Assembly (NCBI GenBank): GCA_036273455.1
Contig: DASUHP010000079.1
Coordinates: 1-64,000, forward strand
Origin: CAIYRG01 sp036273455
Lineage (GTDB): Bacteria; Pseudomonadota; Alphaproteobacteria; Micropepsales; Micropepsaceae
Direction: 5' to 3'
DNA: 64,000 nt
The notes below the pieces were generated by a model. It was not told the origin of the DNA. It saw nothing but the letters and a program-made list of their open reading frames with translations, and did no database searches. Positions 8,866-18,266 of this stretch are shown here, one piece after another. Positions within the stretch are counted from its first letter, which is position 1. The number at the start of each line of letters is the position of its first letter. Made by a program: the position numbers and the translations under genes.

Positions 8866-11800
8866 ATGTCTGACGTCAAAGTTACTGGAACAGCTGGTGC
8901 GGCGGGTTCTGCGGGCCAGAATGTCCGCGCGACAAATTATGGCGTCGCCGATCCAACCAATTCGGCGGAAGCCTATGGCGGCGCCGGCGGCAGTGGCGGC
9001 GGAAACGGCGGTGCGGCCAGTGCCGGCGTGTCGGCGGCCGCCACCGGTGCGGGCACTGCCACGGCCACTGCCAGTTCGTTTGGTGGCGCCGGCGGCGCCG
9101 GCGGCGCTAACTCCGGGGGTGCCGGCGGTGCTGGCGGTGTTGCATCAAACACCACCGCCACTGCGTCGGGATTCAACGCCTACGCAACAGCAAACCAGAC
9201 CGGCGGCGCCGGCGGTTCGGGCTACTCTGGCGGCAACGGTGCAGACAGTACACTGACCAACGCGGTCTCCGGGACGACGACCGGCAGCAGGTTGAGGTTA
9301 CACCAGGTCGCAACTGGCGGTGCCGGCGGTCAGGCCACGAGCGTGAACCCGGCTGGGCAAGGTGGCGCCGGGACTTCGAATCTTACCTTCGCCGATACAA
9401 CGGCGTCTGGGGTTTATGGCACCAGCACCGCTGCCGGCGGTGCAGGCGGCGCCAATACCGGCGCTGGGTCCGGTGGGCTGGGCGCCACAGGCACGGCATC
9501 GATCACAGTGACCGGAACCGGCAATTTCAATTACGGCAGAGCCACTGCGACCGGCGGGGTTGGCGGCGACAGTTCGGCGATGGGAACTTCCTATTCTGGA
9601 GGAGCTGGCGGTGCGGCCACCTCCAGCGCAAATGTGAGGAGTACGTCGGCCGCGTCGAATTATAGCGAGACGATTGCCTATGCCGGTTCAACTGGCGGTG
9701 CCGGTGGCGCGGGTGTATCTCACGGCGGCGCCGGCGCAGCGGGCAGCAGCACGGCGACTGTTTCAGGAACCACCTCTTATAGCAAAGCGACGGTTCATCA
9801 GACCGGCGGCGCCGGAGGCGGTGCCACGGGCGCTGCCGGTATTGGCGGCGCGGGCGCCAGCAGTACACTGACCAATGCGGTCTCCGGATCCTCTACTGGC
9901 GGTCTCGGACTTAATCAGTATGCCTACGGCGGTGCCGGCGGCTCTGGTTACACCGGCGGCGCAGCCGGCAACGGCACTTCGTCTCTGACGATCAATTCGA
10001 CGAATGGCGGGAAGCTGATCGGGCGCTCCTTCGCTGGTGGTGGCGCTGGCGGATCGGGCGTGGCAACGGGTGCGGCCGGCGGTGCCGCTACAGCACATGT
10101 TGTGATGTCCGGGCAAAATTACGTCTATAGCGACGCGTTTGCGTCTGGTGGTTATGGCGGTACGGGATCCGGCCCAAATGGCAGGGGCGGCGTCGGCGGG
10201 TCGGCGACCGGCAGCGCCTCGGCAACCACCAGTTCGACCTCTTTGGAAGCCTATGCCTATGTCCGCGCGTTTGGCGGCAACTCCGGGAATAGCAACGCCA
10301 GCAACGTTCGGGGCCCCAACGGCGGCGTCGCGAGCGGGTCGACCGCCACTGCGACGGGATTCAACGCAAGAGCCAATGTCATCCAACGCGGAGGCAATGG
10401 CGGAAACAGCTATGGAGCCGGCGGTGCCGGCGGTTACGGCGCCAGCAGCACACTGGCCAACGCGGCTTCCGGCACGACGACGGGCGGGACACTGTATCTC
10501 GAGCAACAGTCGATTGGCGGCGCCGGCGGTAGTGGTGCCGGCAATGGCGGTGGTGGCGGGTCTGCTTCCTCAACGCTCACTTTCAGCGACACCACAGCAA
10601 GCAGCTTGACCGGTTATGTGAAAGCCAACGGCGGCAGCGGCGGCAATGGTGGCAGCTTGGGCGGCTTCGGCGGCGCCGGAACGGCGACATTAGCCCTGAC
10701 CGGAGTAAATGCAGTCGAATCTACTGCCTTTGCCAAGGGCGGTGATGGCGCACATGGCGGCTCTAAAGGCGGGCTGGCCGGCAGCGCGATCTCGAATGCG
10801 GCTGCGACCTCGACCGGCCTTGGCGCCGGCGCGACGGCCACGGCCCTGGCCACTGCCGGCGCCGGTGCAGCCGGGACCGGCGGCAGTTTGGCGGGCGGCA
10901 CCAACACCAGCGCGGCGACCGCGAGCGCGACAACCGCGGCCGGCCAATTGGCCCTTGCCGACGCAGTCAGCAACGGCGATCCGTCTCTGGGCAGCGCACA
11001 GACGACTGCGACGACCCACACCACTGGCCCAATAACCACGGTTTCGGCGATTGCCAATGCGCCGGTCGGCGATGCCAGTGTCGAAAGCCGCGCGGATTCG
11101 GGCACTATCCCGTTTTTCGGCAGCTCGTCTCCGTCGACGCCCAGCGCCGAGGCCTTTGCGACGGCAACACCGGAGTCGGACTACGTCTCCAGTGCGATGC
11201 AGCGCAATTCGCTTATCCAGCAAGACTTCAATGGCGGTCCGGTGATTGGCGCCGGGGTGTTGGGCGCAAAAGCTCCATCCGGATCCGAAAACGATTACCA
11301 TAGTGAAGTCGACTGGACTGTAAACACCACAACTCTCGGCGGCGATCTGCTGGTCGGGCTGCCGGGGACCTCTCTCGGCGACACCGGAACGTTTGGCACC
11401 GGGTTCGACTCACTCACATTTACCGTGACGGTCGGCGGCACCACTGCGGTTAATCAAAACTTCACATCGCTGGCTGCCGCTCAGGCCTATTTCAGCAACA
11501 ATGTCATCGACCTTGGTGCCGTGCCGAGCAGTACGGCGCTCGCGGTCGACGTCAAATTCGACGAGGAGATCAGCACTTCCGGTTCCGGTTACGGGACGGA
11601 TTTCATTCTCGGTTCGACTGCACTGGCGACGCCCCCGGTCGTCGGCAGCACCGGAAATACGGTGGTCTGGAACGCAGGCGGGCCCCCGGTCACCGTCGAC
11701 AGCAGCCTCACCGTCAGTAGTTCAGGCAATACGGTTTTGACCGGCGCGACGGTGACGATCAGCAGCGGTTTCCTCGCCGGCGATGCTCTGTATTTCAACA

Positions 11801-14727
11801 ACCAGAACGGCATCACCGGGAGTTTCAGCGGCAATACACTGACCCTGTCCGGCACAGCGAGCCTGGCCAATTATCAGGCGGCGCTTGAGTCGGTCACCTA
11901 TAGTTCGATCAACGGCAACCCGGCCAACTCGGGAGCTGACACCCAGCGCACAATCTCGTGGCAGGTGATGAACGGGGCGTCCGTATCCAGCGTCGGCACG
12001 AGCACTATCAATATCAGTGTGGACTCAGATACGGATATCGTGCCCAGCGTCGTCGTCGATGGCGGTGGCAGTCCCATCATCAGTGCGGCGGGTGCGCAAG
12101 CCGTGTCCTTCACCGTCGGCGGGCTCGACGATGAAACCGGCACCGCGACTTTTACGGACAGTGCACAGCACAGCGTCGCGGCCGTGGTGTCGGGCAACGG
12201 CAGTTTCAGCGTGAATCTCTCGAGCCTGAACGACGGCACGATTACTTCATCGCTGGTGCTGAGTGATCCGGCCGGAAACAAGTTCCAGGCGGCGGGCAAT
12301 GCCGTCACACTAGACATGGACAAGGGTCTGGCGCCGACGCTTGTGATCGCCGGGGGAGGTAGTCCGGTCATCACTGCGGCGGCCGCGCAGGCTGTGTCGT
12401 TCACGGTTGGCGGGCTCGAAGACGAAACAGGGACCGCGACCTTCAGCGATGGTATCAACACCGTCACGGCTGCAGTGTCCGGCAACGGAAGTTTTAGCGT
12501 CAACCTCGCAAGCCTCAAGGACGGCTCGATCAATTCCTCGCTCGTGGTCAGCGATCGGGCGGGCAACAGCTCCCAGACGGCCGGGAATGGAATCACGCTC
12601 GACACGGACAAGGGCGTGACGCCGACCCTCATGGTCGATGGCGGCGGCAATCCGGTCATCAATGCTGCGGGCTCGCGCTCCATATCCTTCACGGTCGGCG
12701 GGCTTGAGGATGAAATGGGAACCGCGACATTCAGCGATGGTATGAACAGCGTCACGGCTGCGGTGTCCGGCAACGGCAGTTTCAGCGTGGATCTCTCCAG
12801 CCTCAACGATGGCCCGATCAGCTCGTCCCTCCTGGTGAAAGATCCGGCGGGCAACAGCTTCCGGGCGGTGGGCAATGCCGTCACGCTCGACACTGACAAG
12901 GGAGAGGTTCCGGTTTTGACCGTGGCTGGTGGGCAGCCGGTCATCGGCATTGTTGCCGATCACGCCGTCCCTTTCACAGTCAGTGGTCTCGACGATGAGA
13001 CTGGGACCGCAGTGTTTAGTGACGCGGATAACCATAGCGTCACCGCTGCAATCGCGGGCAACGGAACATTTACCGTTGATTTGAGCTCTCTGGATCCGAC
13101 CACCGTCGTTTCCACACTGTCGGTCAGCGATCCAGCCCGCAACAGTTTCAGCACGACCGGGAATTCCTTCGCCATCGATGCCGGACCGGCCGACGGGCCG
13201 GGATCGGCCATGGTCGGCCATAATAAGACCGCCGACTTGACCAGCCTGATCATGGGACTGATCACGCCGGGGATTTCCGGTGACAGTGAGACTCTGGTGA
13301 GCGTCAGTGCGGCAAAGGGCACAGCAAGTCTCAACAATGGCGTCGTGACATACACCGCGCCGGCGAGCGGACCGGACACCGTTTCGTTTATGGTGAAAGA
13401 CCAGTACGGCGACACGTTGAACGGCATGGTGAATGTGACCGTCGATCCGGGCCCGGCCGCCGGCACCGGATCGGCCACCGTCGGACACAACAAGACCGTC
13501 GACTTGACGAGTCTGATCAAGGGGTTGGTCACGCCGGGCATTCCCGGCGACAGCGAGACCGTATCGAGCGTCAGTGCGGCATCAGGCACAGCGACTCTCG
13601 GCAACGGCGTTGTGACGTACACGGCGCCATCGGCCGGATCGGACACATTGTCCTACAGCGTTGTGGACCAGTACGGCGACACCGCGGCCGGCGCGCTGAA
13701 CTTGACTGTCGATCCTGGTCCGACTGCCGGTGGGGCGTCGATCACGGTTGCTGCCGGCGCCACGACCGATTTAACGTCTTACCTGCTCGGTCTCGACACT
13801 CCTGGAATTGCCGCCGACAAGCTGACCCTCACCGGCGATAATACGGCCGGCACGAGAGGCTCGGTGACACTGGCCGCGGGTGATCTGACCTACACCGCTC
13901 CTGCCTCGGGGACCGACAGTTTCGGCTATACGGTGTCCGACCAGTACGGCGATACCGCCTCGGCGGTTGTCAAGGTGACGACCGGCAGCGTTGGAAATAT
14001 CGGCAACGGCAGTGGCACCGTGGTGGTTGGCAGCAACTCCACAAATGTGGGCTTCGGGCAGGGCGTCGTGACGGTCGTTGCCGGCAATGGTAATGATACC
14101 ATAACCGGAGGCAACGCCGGAGACACCGTTGTTGCCGGCAATGGCAATGATACAGTGAAGCTCGGTCAGGGGAACAATACTATCACCCTCGGCACCGGCA
14201 ATGACAACGTGACAGTCGGCAACGGCAGCAGCGCAATCACAGTCACCGGCTCGCCAGGCGCGACCGACACGATCAAGGCGGGGAACGGCAACAACGCGCT
14301 CATGCTTGGCGCCGGGACTTATAATATCACGCTCGGCAATGGTAACAATGAACTGGTTCTGGGCAGCGGCACGTATCATGTCACTGACGGCAATGGCACC
14401 AATCTGTTCGTGTTGAGCAGCCCACAATCAGTGCTGGATGTGCTGTTCACCAGCAAGGACGAGCTGGTGTTCAAGAACAGCGGCTTTGATCTCGGTGCTG
14501 ACAATGGGCTTGGCACATGGCCGCCGCAACCCATCGCCTCGAGTCTGTTCTCGTCCAAAAGCAATGGCACGTTCGCCTCTCCTGCGAACCGCTTTGCCTA
14601 TAACTCCGCGACCGGCCAGCTGTTCTACGACGCCCAGGGCAACACGCCAGGCTCGACTTCCTTCGAGATCGCCGATCTGACCAATCGTCCGCATCTCAGC
14701 GCCGGCAACCTGTTGTTCACCAGCTGA
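8866..14727 (+). CDS. giant repetitive RTX-like protein with Gly-rich N-terminal half, probable type I secretion substrate
   Basis: A 1953-residue protein without an N-terminal signal peptide. Residues 1 to about 740 are Gly/Ala/Ser/Thr-rich with dozens of GGAGG units organised in a roughly 200-residue supermodule seen three times. About 775-925 is a non-repetitive domain. About 925-1050 is a VCBS/cadherin-like block (LTGATVTISSGFLAGDAL). About 1062-1440 holds four Ig-like repeats of about 96 residues, 1440-1705 three repeats of about 88. About 1715-1860 has RTX-like GNGNDT turns, imperfect against the GGxGxDxUx consensus. The tail FAYNSATGQLFYDAQG with a final LLFTS resembles type I secretion C-termini. 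Start ATG has GGAGGGGG upstream. Likely a surface adhesin or matrix protein; no exporter genes lie in the window. Confidence 0.85.
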   Translation: MSDVKVTGTAGAAGSAGQNVRATNYGVADPTNSAEAYGGAGGSGGGNGGAASAGVSAAATGAGTATATASSFGGAGGAGGANSGGAGGAGGVASNTTATASGFNAYATANQTGGAGGSGYSGGNGADSTLTNAVSGTTTGSRLRLHQVATGGAGGQATSVNPAGQGGAGTSNLTFADTTASGVYGTSTAAGGAGGANTGAGSGGLGATGTASITVTGTGNFNYGRATATGGVGGDSSAMGTSYSGGAGGAATSSANVRSTSAASNYSETIAYAGSTGGAGGAGVSHGGAGAAGSSTATVSGTTSYSKATVHQTGGAGGGATGAAGIGGAGASSTLTNAVSGSSTGGLGLNQYAYGGAGGSGYTGGAAGNGTSSLTINSTNGGKLIGRSFAGGGAGGSGVATGAAGGAATAHVVMSGQNYVYSDAFASGGYGGTGSGPNGRGGVGGSATGSASATTSSTSLEAYAYVRAFGGNSGNSNASNVRGPNGGVASGSTATATGFNARANVIQRGGNGGNSYGAGGAGGYGASSTLANAASGTTTGGTLYLEQQSIGGAGGSGAGNGGGGGSASSTLTFSDTTASSLTGYVKANGGSGGNGGSLGGFGGAGTATLALTGVNAVESTAFAKGGDGAHGGSKGGLAGSAISNAAATSTGLGAGATATALATAGAGAAGTGGSLAGGTNTSAATASATTAAGQLALADAVSNGDPSLGSAQTTATTHTTGPITTVSAIANAPVGDASVESRADSGTIPFFGSSSPSTPSAEAFATATPESDYVSSAMQRNSLIQQDFNGGPVIGAGVLGAKAPSGSENDYHSEVDWTVNTTTLGGDLLVGLPGTSLGDTGTFGTGFDSLTFTVTVGGTTAVNQNFTSLAAAQAYFSNNVIDLGAVPSSTALAVDVKFDEEISTSGSGYGTDFILGSTALATPPVVGSTGNTVVWNAGGPPVTVDSSLTVSSSGNTVLTGATVTISSGFLAGDALYFNNQNGITGSFSGNTLTLSGTASLANYQAALESVTYSSINGNPANSGADTQRTISWQVMNGASVSSVGTSTINISVDSDTDIVPSVVVDGGGSPIISAAGAQAVSFTVGGLDDETGTATFTDSAQHSVAAVVSGNGSFSVNLSSLNDGTITSSLVLSDPAGNKFQAAGNAVTLDMDKGLAPTLVIAGGGSPVITAAAAQAVSFTVGGLEDETGTATFSDGINTVTAAVSGNGSFSVNLASLKDGSINSSLVVSDRAGNSSQTAGNGITLDTDKGVTPTLMVDGGGNPVINAAGSRSISFTVGGLEDEMGTATFSDGMNSVTAAVSGNGSFSVDLSSLNDGPISSSLLVKDPAGNSFRAVGNAVTLDTDKGEVPVLTVAGGQPVIGIVADHAVPFTVSGLDDETGTAVFSDADNHSVTAAIAGNGTFTVDLSSLDPTTVVSTLSVSDPARNSFSTTGNSFAIDAGPADGPGSAMVGHNKTADLTSLIMGLITPGISGDSETLVSVSAAKGTASLNNGVVTYTAPASGPDTVSFMVKDQYGDTLNGMVNVTVDPGPAAGTGSATVGHNKTVDLTSLIKGLVTPGIPGDSETVSSVSAASGTATLGNGVVTYTAPSAGSDTLSYSVVDQYGDTAAGALNLTVDPGPTAGGASITVAAGATTDLTSYLLGLDTPGIAADKLTLTGDNTAGTRGSVTLAAGDLTYTAPASGTDSFGYTVSDQYGDTASAVVKVTTGSVGNIGNGSGTVVVGSNSTNVGFGQGVVTVVAGNGNDTITGGNAGDTVVAGNGNDTVKLGQGNNTITLGTGNDNVTVGNGSSAITVTGSPGATDTIKAGNGNNALMLGAGTYNITLGNGNNELVLGSGTYHVTDGNGTNLFVLSSPQSVLDVLFTSKDELVFKNSGFDLGADNGLGTWPPQPIASSLFSSKSNGTFASPANRFAYNSATGQLFYDAQGNTPGSTSFEIADLTNRPHLSAGNLLFTS
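9246..11030 (+). repeat. three diverged ~600-bp in-frame supermodules in the Gly-rich region
   Basis: The anchor STLTNAVSG/STLANAASG is encoded at about 9246, 9862 and 10446, spacings of 616 and 584 bases. Each anchor is preceded by a segment like TASGFNAYATANQTGGAGG and followed by a QxxxGGAGG then LTFxDTTAS segment. Copies are diverged at the DNA level, so they are old duplications rather than recent slippage. Confidence 0.65.
12049..13182 (+). repeat. four Ig-like in-frame repeats (~290 bp each)
   Basis: Repeat units begin near 12049, 12340, 12628 and 12913, giving spacings close to 290 bases. Conserved protein blocks are AVSFTVGGLDDETGTATF, VSGNGSFSV, LSSLNDG, SDPAGN and LDxDKG. The fourth unit is the most diverged. 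Confidence 0.7.
13183..13983 (+). repeat. three in-frame repeats (~264 bp each) with a VKDQYGDT-type block
   Basis: Units begin near 13180, 13444 and 13708 with blocks VGHNKTxDLTSLI, TPGIxGDSET, GVVTYTAP and DQYGDT. The third unit replaces VGHNKT with VAAGATT. These form the segment between the Ig-like repeats and the RTX-like turns. Confidence 0.7.
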
Positions 14728-14801
14728 TGGTTTTCGCGGAAGGCGAAGCTTCCGGGAGCGCTTGACCCGCACAGCATGATATAAGGTCCGGTGGCGCGAC
14801 G

Positions 14802-15722
14802 ATGGGAAGCGCAATGGACCGAACCGGCGCAGTGGTTTTCCTGGCGATGTTCTCGATGACAGTCCTGCTGCCGGCCGGACCGAAAGCTGCAGCCGAGGGC
14901 CGCGCGATCCCCGATTTTTCCGGCGCTTGGGCCCATCCCTCGCTCGGCTTTGGCCCGCCGCTGGCCGGACCCGGCCCTGTGCGCAACCTGTCACGCCTGC
15001 CGTCAGGTGCCGGCAATTTCGATTTGCTGGTCGGCGACTCTCGCAGCCCGATTTTGAGACCGGAGGCCGCGGAAATTGTCAGGCGTCGCGGCGAGCTGTC
15101 GATGGCTGGCCATCCTTTTCCCGACCCTGACAATATGTGCCTGCAGAATCCGGTGCCTTATATTTTCTGGAATTTCGATATTGAAATCCTGCAGCAGCCG
15201 GATCGCGTCACGATCATATATGAGCACGACGATGACTATCGCGAGGTGCGCTTAAACGGAACTCATCCGGCGAAAGTCGTTCCTTCCGTCCACGGCGATT
15301 CCATCGGCCATTACGAAGGCGATACGCTGGTCGTCGATACAGTGGGGGTAAAGCTCGGCCCGTACCGGATGCTGGACCGCCTTGGAACTCCGTATACAGA
15401 TGCCTTGCATGTGGTGGAGCGCTATCATCTGATCGGTTTTGAGGCGGCAAGGGCCGCGGAAGACCGGTCGGAACAGGAATGGCCACGCGTCGGCGACAAT
15501 GTCGACCGCAGCTACCGGGGCAGTGGGCTGCAGCTCGAATTCAGGGTCGAAGATCCGGGGGTATTCACCATGCCGTGGTCCGCCACGCAGACCTATCTGC
15601 GTGCCTCACGCAAAGCGTGGGAGGAACGCGTCTGTGCGGAAAATGTGGCGCACGATTACGAGGGGCAGTATTACTCCGACAAAGATGCCCATCTGCCCAC
15701 CGCACGCCAACCGGACTTCTGA
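14802..15722 (+). CDS. secreted GESVGHYEGDTL-family protein, copy 3 (diverged)
   Basis: A 306-residue protein with a signal peptide ending near PKAAAEG (about residue 30). It keeps GDSIGHYEGDTLVVDT (about residues 165-180), a TPYTDALHVVERY block, VEDPGVFTMPW and the C-terminal QPDF, so it belongs with copies 1, 2 and 4. It differs in the N-terminal third, which carries FSGAW (common in a larger group of these proteins) instead of the YPYVPN block. It follows the giant repeat protein by 74 bases, on the same strand, but there is no sign they form an operon. Confidence 0.78.
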   Translation: MGSAMDRTGAVVFLAMFSMTVLLPAGPKAAAEGRAIPDFSGAWAHPSLGFGPPLAGPGPVRNLSRLPSGAGNFDLLVGDSRSPILRPEAAEIVRRRGELSMAGHPFPDPDNMCLQNPVPYIFWNFDIEILQQPDRVTIIYEHDDDYREVRLNGTHPAKVVPSVHGDSIGHYEGDTLVVDTVGVKLGPYRMLDRLGTPYTDALHVVERYHLIGFEAARAAEDRSEQEWPRVGDNVDRSYRGSGLQLEFRVEDPGVFTMPWSATQTYLRASRKAWEERVCAENVAHDYEGQYYSDKDAHLPTARQPDF

Positions 15723-15884
15723 GAGGCAACCGCTGGAGAACCGTAATCCTTGAGGATGGCACTACGAATCCCACCCGTCGCCGGAGAGTACAAATTTCAC
15801 GGGTTCAATCAGCGACATGCCGGAGTTCGAACTTATGTGCACACACGGATCGAACGGCAGGCCTGGTTGTCGTGAAATCCTGGG

Positions 15885-16994
15885 CTATTTGACCCTGACA
15901 TATTTTCGCAGATTGTGTGCAGCCACATCGGCGGCGTAGATGTTTCCAGCATCATCGGCGGCGATTCCTGAGGCGGTTGTCCCGACATCGAGGCTATCGG
16001 GATCGGCGGGATCGGGAATGAATGCTTTCAGCGATCCGTCGCGCGCATTGCCGACGACGATACCGCGGAGAACCCCTTTTTTTGCCGCCGGGTCCGGAAA
16101 TGCCGCACCGACATATATCGTGTCGTCTCTTCCGACGAAGACGGAACTCGGTTCGCCGAATTGCGGCCAGGCGGCGATGAATTTGCCGTCGAGATCGAAC
16201 ACCTGGATGCGCCGGTTCTTGCGATCCGCGACATAGAGCCGGTTTTGCGTTCCGCCGATGAAAATATCATGCGGCTCGTCGAAGTCGCCGGGAGCCGATC
16301 CCTTGCGGCCCCAGCTCTTAATGAACCGCCCGTCAGGCGTAAATTTCACGATGCGCGCGGAGTTATGGGCATTGGGCGCGTGTCCGTCACTGACAAAGAT
16401 ATCGCCATTCGGCGCCACAGCGATTCCGGTCGGGCGGTCGAATGTATCCGGGCCGTTCCCCGATACGCCTTCTTTTCCGAGCGTCATCAGAACCTGACCC
16501 GACGGGCTCAGCTTCAGGACTTCCTGGCCCATCACCACGCCGGATGCATTCCTTGCCGGCATGCCGAGGACAGTCGCCTCGTCATTGACGTCGCTGGTCC
16601 ACAGATTGCCTGCGTCGTCGATGGTAAAGCCATGCGGATAGGCGAACAGACCGGCGCCAAAGCTTTTCAACAGCTTGCCGCCCGGTGAGAATTCCAGAAT
16701 CGGCGGATTGGCGGCGCCACGACCGATGCAGGTGGCGTGGCCGGGCGGTACTGTGTTGAAGCAACGGTGGAACACCCAGACATTCCCGTCGCGAGCGACA
16801 TGCACGCGGATGACTTCGCCCCAATGACCGCCATTCATGCTGGCCGGAATGGTCGGCCAACCCGGGACAAGGCGATAAGGGTTGGGAAGTTCGGTGGGTT
16901 TGGGGTAGCGCGCCGCACCGGTTTGCGCCAGTGCCGCGAAAGCGAAAACGGCGCTCGTGATAAGCGCCGCCACGGTGCCAAACATGCGCGACAT
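15885..16994 (-). CDS. secreted NHL-repeat beta-propeller protein
   Basis: A 369-residue protein with a signal peptide (MSRMFGTVAALITSAVF, cleavage after ALAQ near residue 24) and a series of NHL-type blades, for example FDRPTGIAVAPNGDIFVSDG, FDEPHDIFIGGTQNRLYVAD and TTASGIAADDAGNIYAAD. Such propellers resemble the peptidylamidoglycolate lyase group, but no catalytic assignment is safe. Start at 16994 is supported by GGGAGA six bases upstream; the frame continues upstream into the previous gene without a ribosome site. It lies about 20 bases after copy 4 of the GESVGHYEGDTL family, so the two are likely an operon. Confidence 0.78.
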   Translation of the reverse strand: MSRMFGTVAALITSAVFAFAALAQTGAARYPKPTELPNPYRLVPGWPTIPASMNGGHWGEVIRVHVARDGNVWVFHRCFNTVPPGHATCIGRGAANPPILEFSPGGKLLKSFGAGLFAYPHGFTIDDAGNLWTSDVNDEATVLGMPARNASGVVMGQEVLKLSPSGQVLMTLGKEGVSGNGPDTFDRPTGIAVAPNGDIFVSDGHAPNAHNSARIVKFTPDGRFIKSWGRKGSAPGDFDEPHDIFIGGTQNRLYVADRKNRRIQVFDLDGKFIAAWPQFGEPSSVFVGRDDTIYVGAAFPDPAAKKGVLRGIVVGNARDGSLKAFIPDPADPDSLDVGTTASGIAADDAGNIYAADVAAHNLRKYVRVK

Positions 16995-17013
16995 GTCACA
17001 TCTCCCGAGAAGG

Positions 17014-17904
17014 TCAGAAATCCGGCGTCTTTGTTTGCGGGATTGGAAGCGCGTCGGCACCCATCAGACTGCCGGGGTTTTCGGCACAGCTTGCTTCCAG
17101 AATCGGTCCTGCGTTCGAGGTGGAAGACAGCGGGTTAAACGCATCCGGTGGCTCCGCCACGACGGGTTCAACCCGCCGATAGGTCTGCCTTGCGTTCCAG
17201 GGCATCGTGAATGCACCCGGATCCTCGACATGCACCGCGACTTCCATTCGCAGGCCGTTGTCGGTCATGCGGTATCGCTCGATGGTATGCAGTTGCTCCG
17301 TGTGCGGGGTGTCGAACTGGTCGATAAACGTCCTGTTGGTGCTCCCGATGGTGTCGACAACCAGCGTATCGCCTTCATAGTGACCGACCGATTCACCGAA
17401 CCAGGATGGCGTTGGATGCGGCGAATGGGGAACATTCATATAAATGTGCCGTATCTGATGGTCGGCCTGCCAGATCATCAGGATTTCTTTCGGCGCCTGT
17501 ACAAAATACACCGGCTGCACGGCATAGGTCAGAAATGCCGGGACCCCGACTGGCCAGCAGCTGGCCTGCTGACTGAACGCCGGCTTTCCGGCCAGGATAC
17601 GCGCGTTCCGTTCGTGGATGCGTTCGCGGGCCCAGGGCTGAAGGATCGGCGCATTCTCATCGCCCATCGCAAAGCGCGGCTGTGCTCCGCTCGCGCGTTC
17701 TTCATTATTTGAGACCAGCCTCTGTCCCGGCATCGGACCGACCGGGCCTGGTCCGCTTTGGGGCGGCAGGAGCCGCACGCCGCCCGATACCCAGCCGACC
17801 GACGGGTTAGGAGCAAAATTGGGGGGCGAATCCGCCGCTGCCGCGGCATATGCGGCGACACAATTCGCAATCAGACCTGCGGCAATAGCGGTTGTGAAAT
17901 TCAC
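17014..17904 (-). CDS. secreted GESVGHYEGDTL-family protein, copy 4
   Basis: A 296-residue paralogue with signal peptide ending near AAAAADS. Closest by eye to copy 2: it shares NAPILQPW, SCWPVGVPAF, FVQAPKEILMIW, IRHIYMNVPHS, SWFGESVGHYEGDTLVVDT, TPHTEQLHTIERY, VEDPGAFTMPWNA and the terminal TPDF. First gene of a pair with the NHL propeller. Divergent from a small membrane protein. Function unknown. Confidence 0.8.
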   Translation of the reverse strand: MNFTTAIAAGLIANCVAAYAAAAADSPPNFAPNPSVGWVSGGVRLLPPQSGPGPVGPMPGQRLVSNNEERASGAQPRFAMGDENAPILQPWARERIHERNARILAGKPAFSQQASCWPVGVPAFLTYAVQPVYFVQAPKEILMIWQADHQIRHIYMNVPHSPHPTPSWFGESVGHYEGDTLVVDTIGSTNRTFIDQFDTPHTEQLHTIERYRMTDNGLRMEVAVHVEDPGAFTMPWNARQTYRRVEPVVAEPPDAFNPLSSTSNAGPILEASCAENPGSLMGADALPIPQTKTPDF

Positions 17905-17990
17905 CGCGCTCCTCCCCGGAAATGTGATGCCAGAATAGCACGTCCTGAGATTTCGTCTCCGCCCTCGAAATCTGTTCCGGAGGTTTTATA

Positions 17991-18194
17991 GTGCCCGGCA
18001 TGCTCAGTCGTGCGGGCGAAATTCTCTATTATGGCGGCTGCATCGGGGCGGCGATTGTCAGCACGCTCGCACTGATCGGCATTCTTCTGAATATCGGGCA
18101 TGAGAACGGCGCGGCCATCGTGCGGACGCTGACCGTCGCCGCACTGGCCTGGGGGGCTGGTCGGACAGCCCTGCATTTCCTCACGGGCCGCTAG
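17991..18194 (+). CDS. small two-helix membrane protein
   Basis: A 67-residue protein with a GTG start that is well supported by GGAGG at 17979-17983, seven bases upstream. Two hydrophobic segments are predicted, about residues 10-34 and 43-63, separated by NIGHENG. I do not recognise the family. It is monocistronic and ends just before a hairpin element shared with two other loci in this window. Confidence 0.65.
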   Translation: MPGMLSRAGEILYYGGCIGAAIVSTLALIGILLNIGHENGAAIVRTLTVAALAWGAGRTALHFLTGR

Positions 18195-18199
18195 TTCGA

Positions 18200-18265
18200 A
18201 ACGAGAAGCAAGGAGCGGGAGCCGCTTATTTCTCTCTCCTCGCTCCTCTTTTCTCGCTTCTCGTT
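18200..18265. repeat. hairpin element copy A (AACGAGAAGC family)
   Basis: Inverted repeat with outer arms AACGAGAAGC (18200-18209) and GCTTCTCGTT (18256-18265), a perfect 10-bp match, followed by imperfect inner pairing of AAGGAGCGGGAG with CTCTCCTCGCTCCTC. It fills the gap between two convergent genes, where it could act as a bidirectional terminator. Related copies lie at 29631 and 36082. Confidence 0.7.
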
Positions 18266-18266
18266 G

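Noticed and set aside
9000..11100. CRISPR-like regular repeats in the GGAGG region
   Set aside because: The repeats lie in one long open frame, vary in sequence and have coding periodicity, with no spacers and no cas genes.
11898..13488. Long minus-strand frames opposite the Ig-like repeats (350 and 392 residues)
   Set aside because: They mirror the repeats themselves in other frames and carry no independent motif.
8866..14727. Mycobacterial PE-PGRS protein
   Set aside because: There is no PE domain, and the C-terminus looks like a type I secretion substrate; the resemblance is compositional only.
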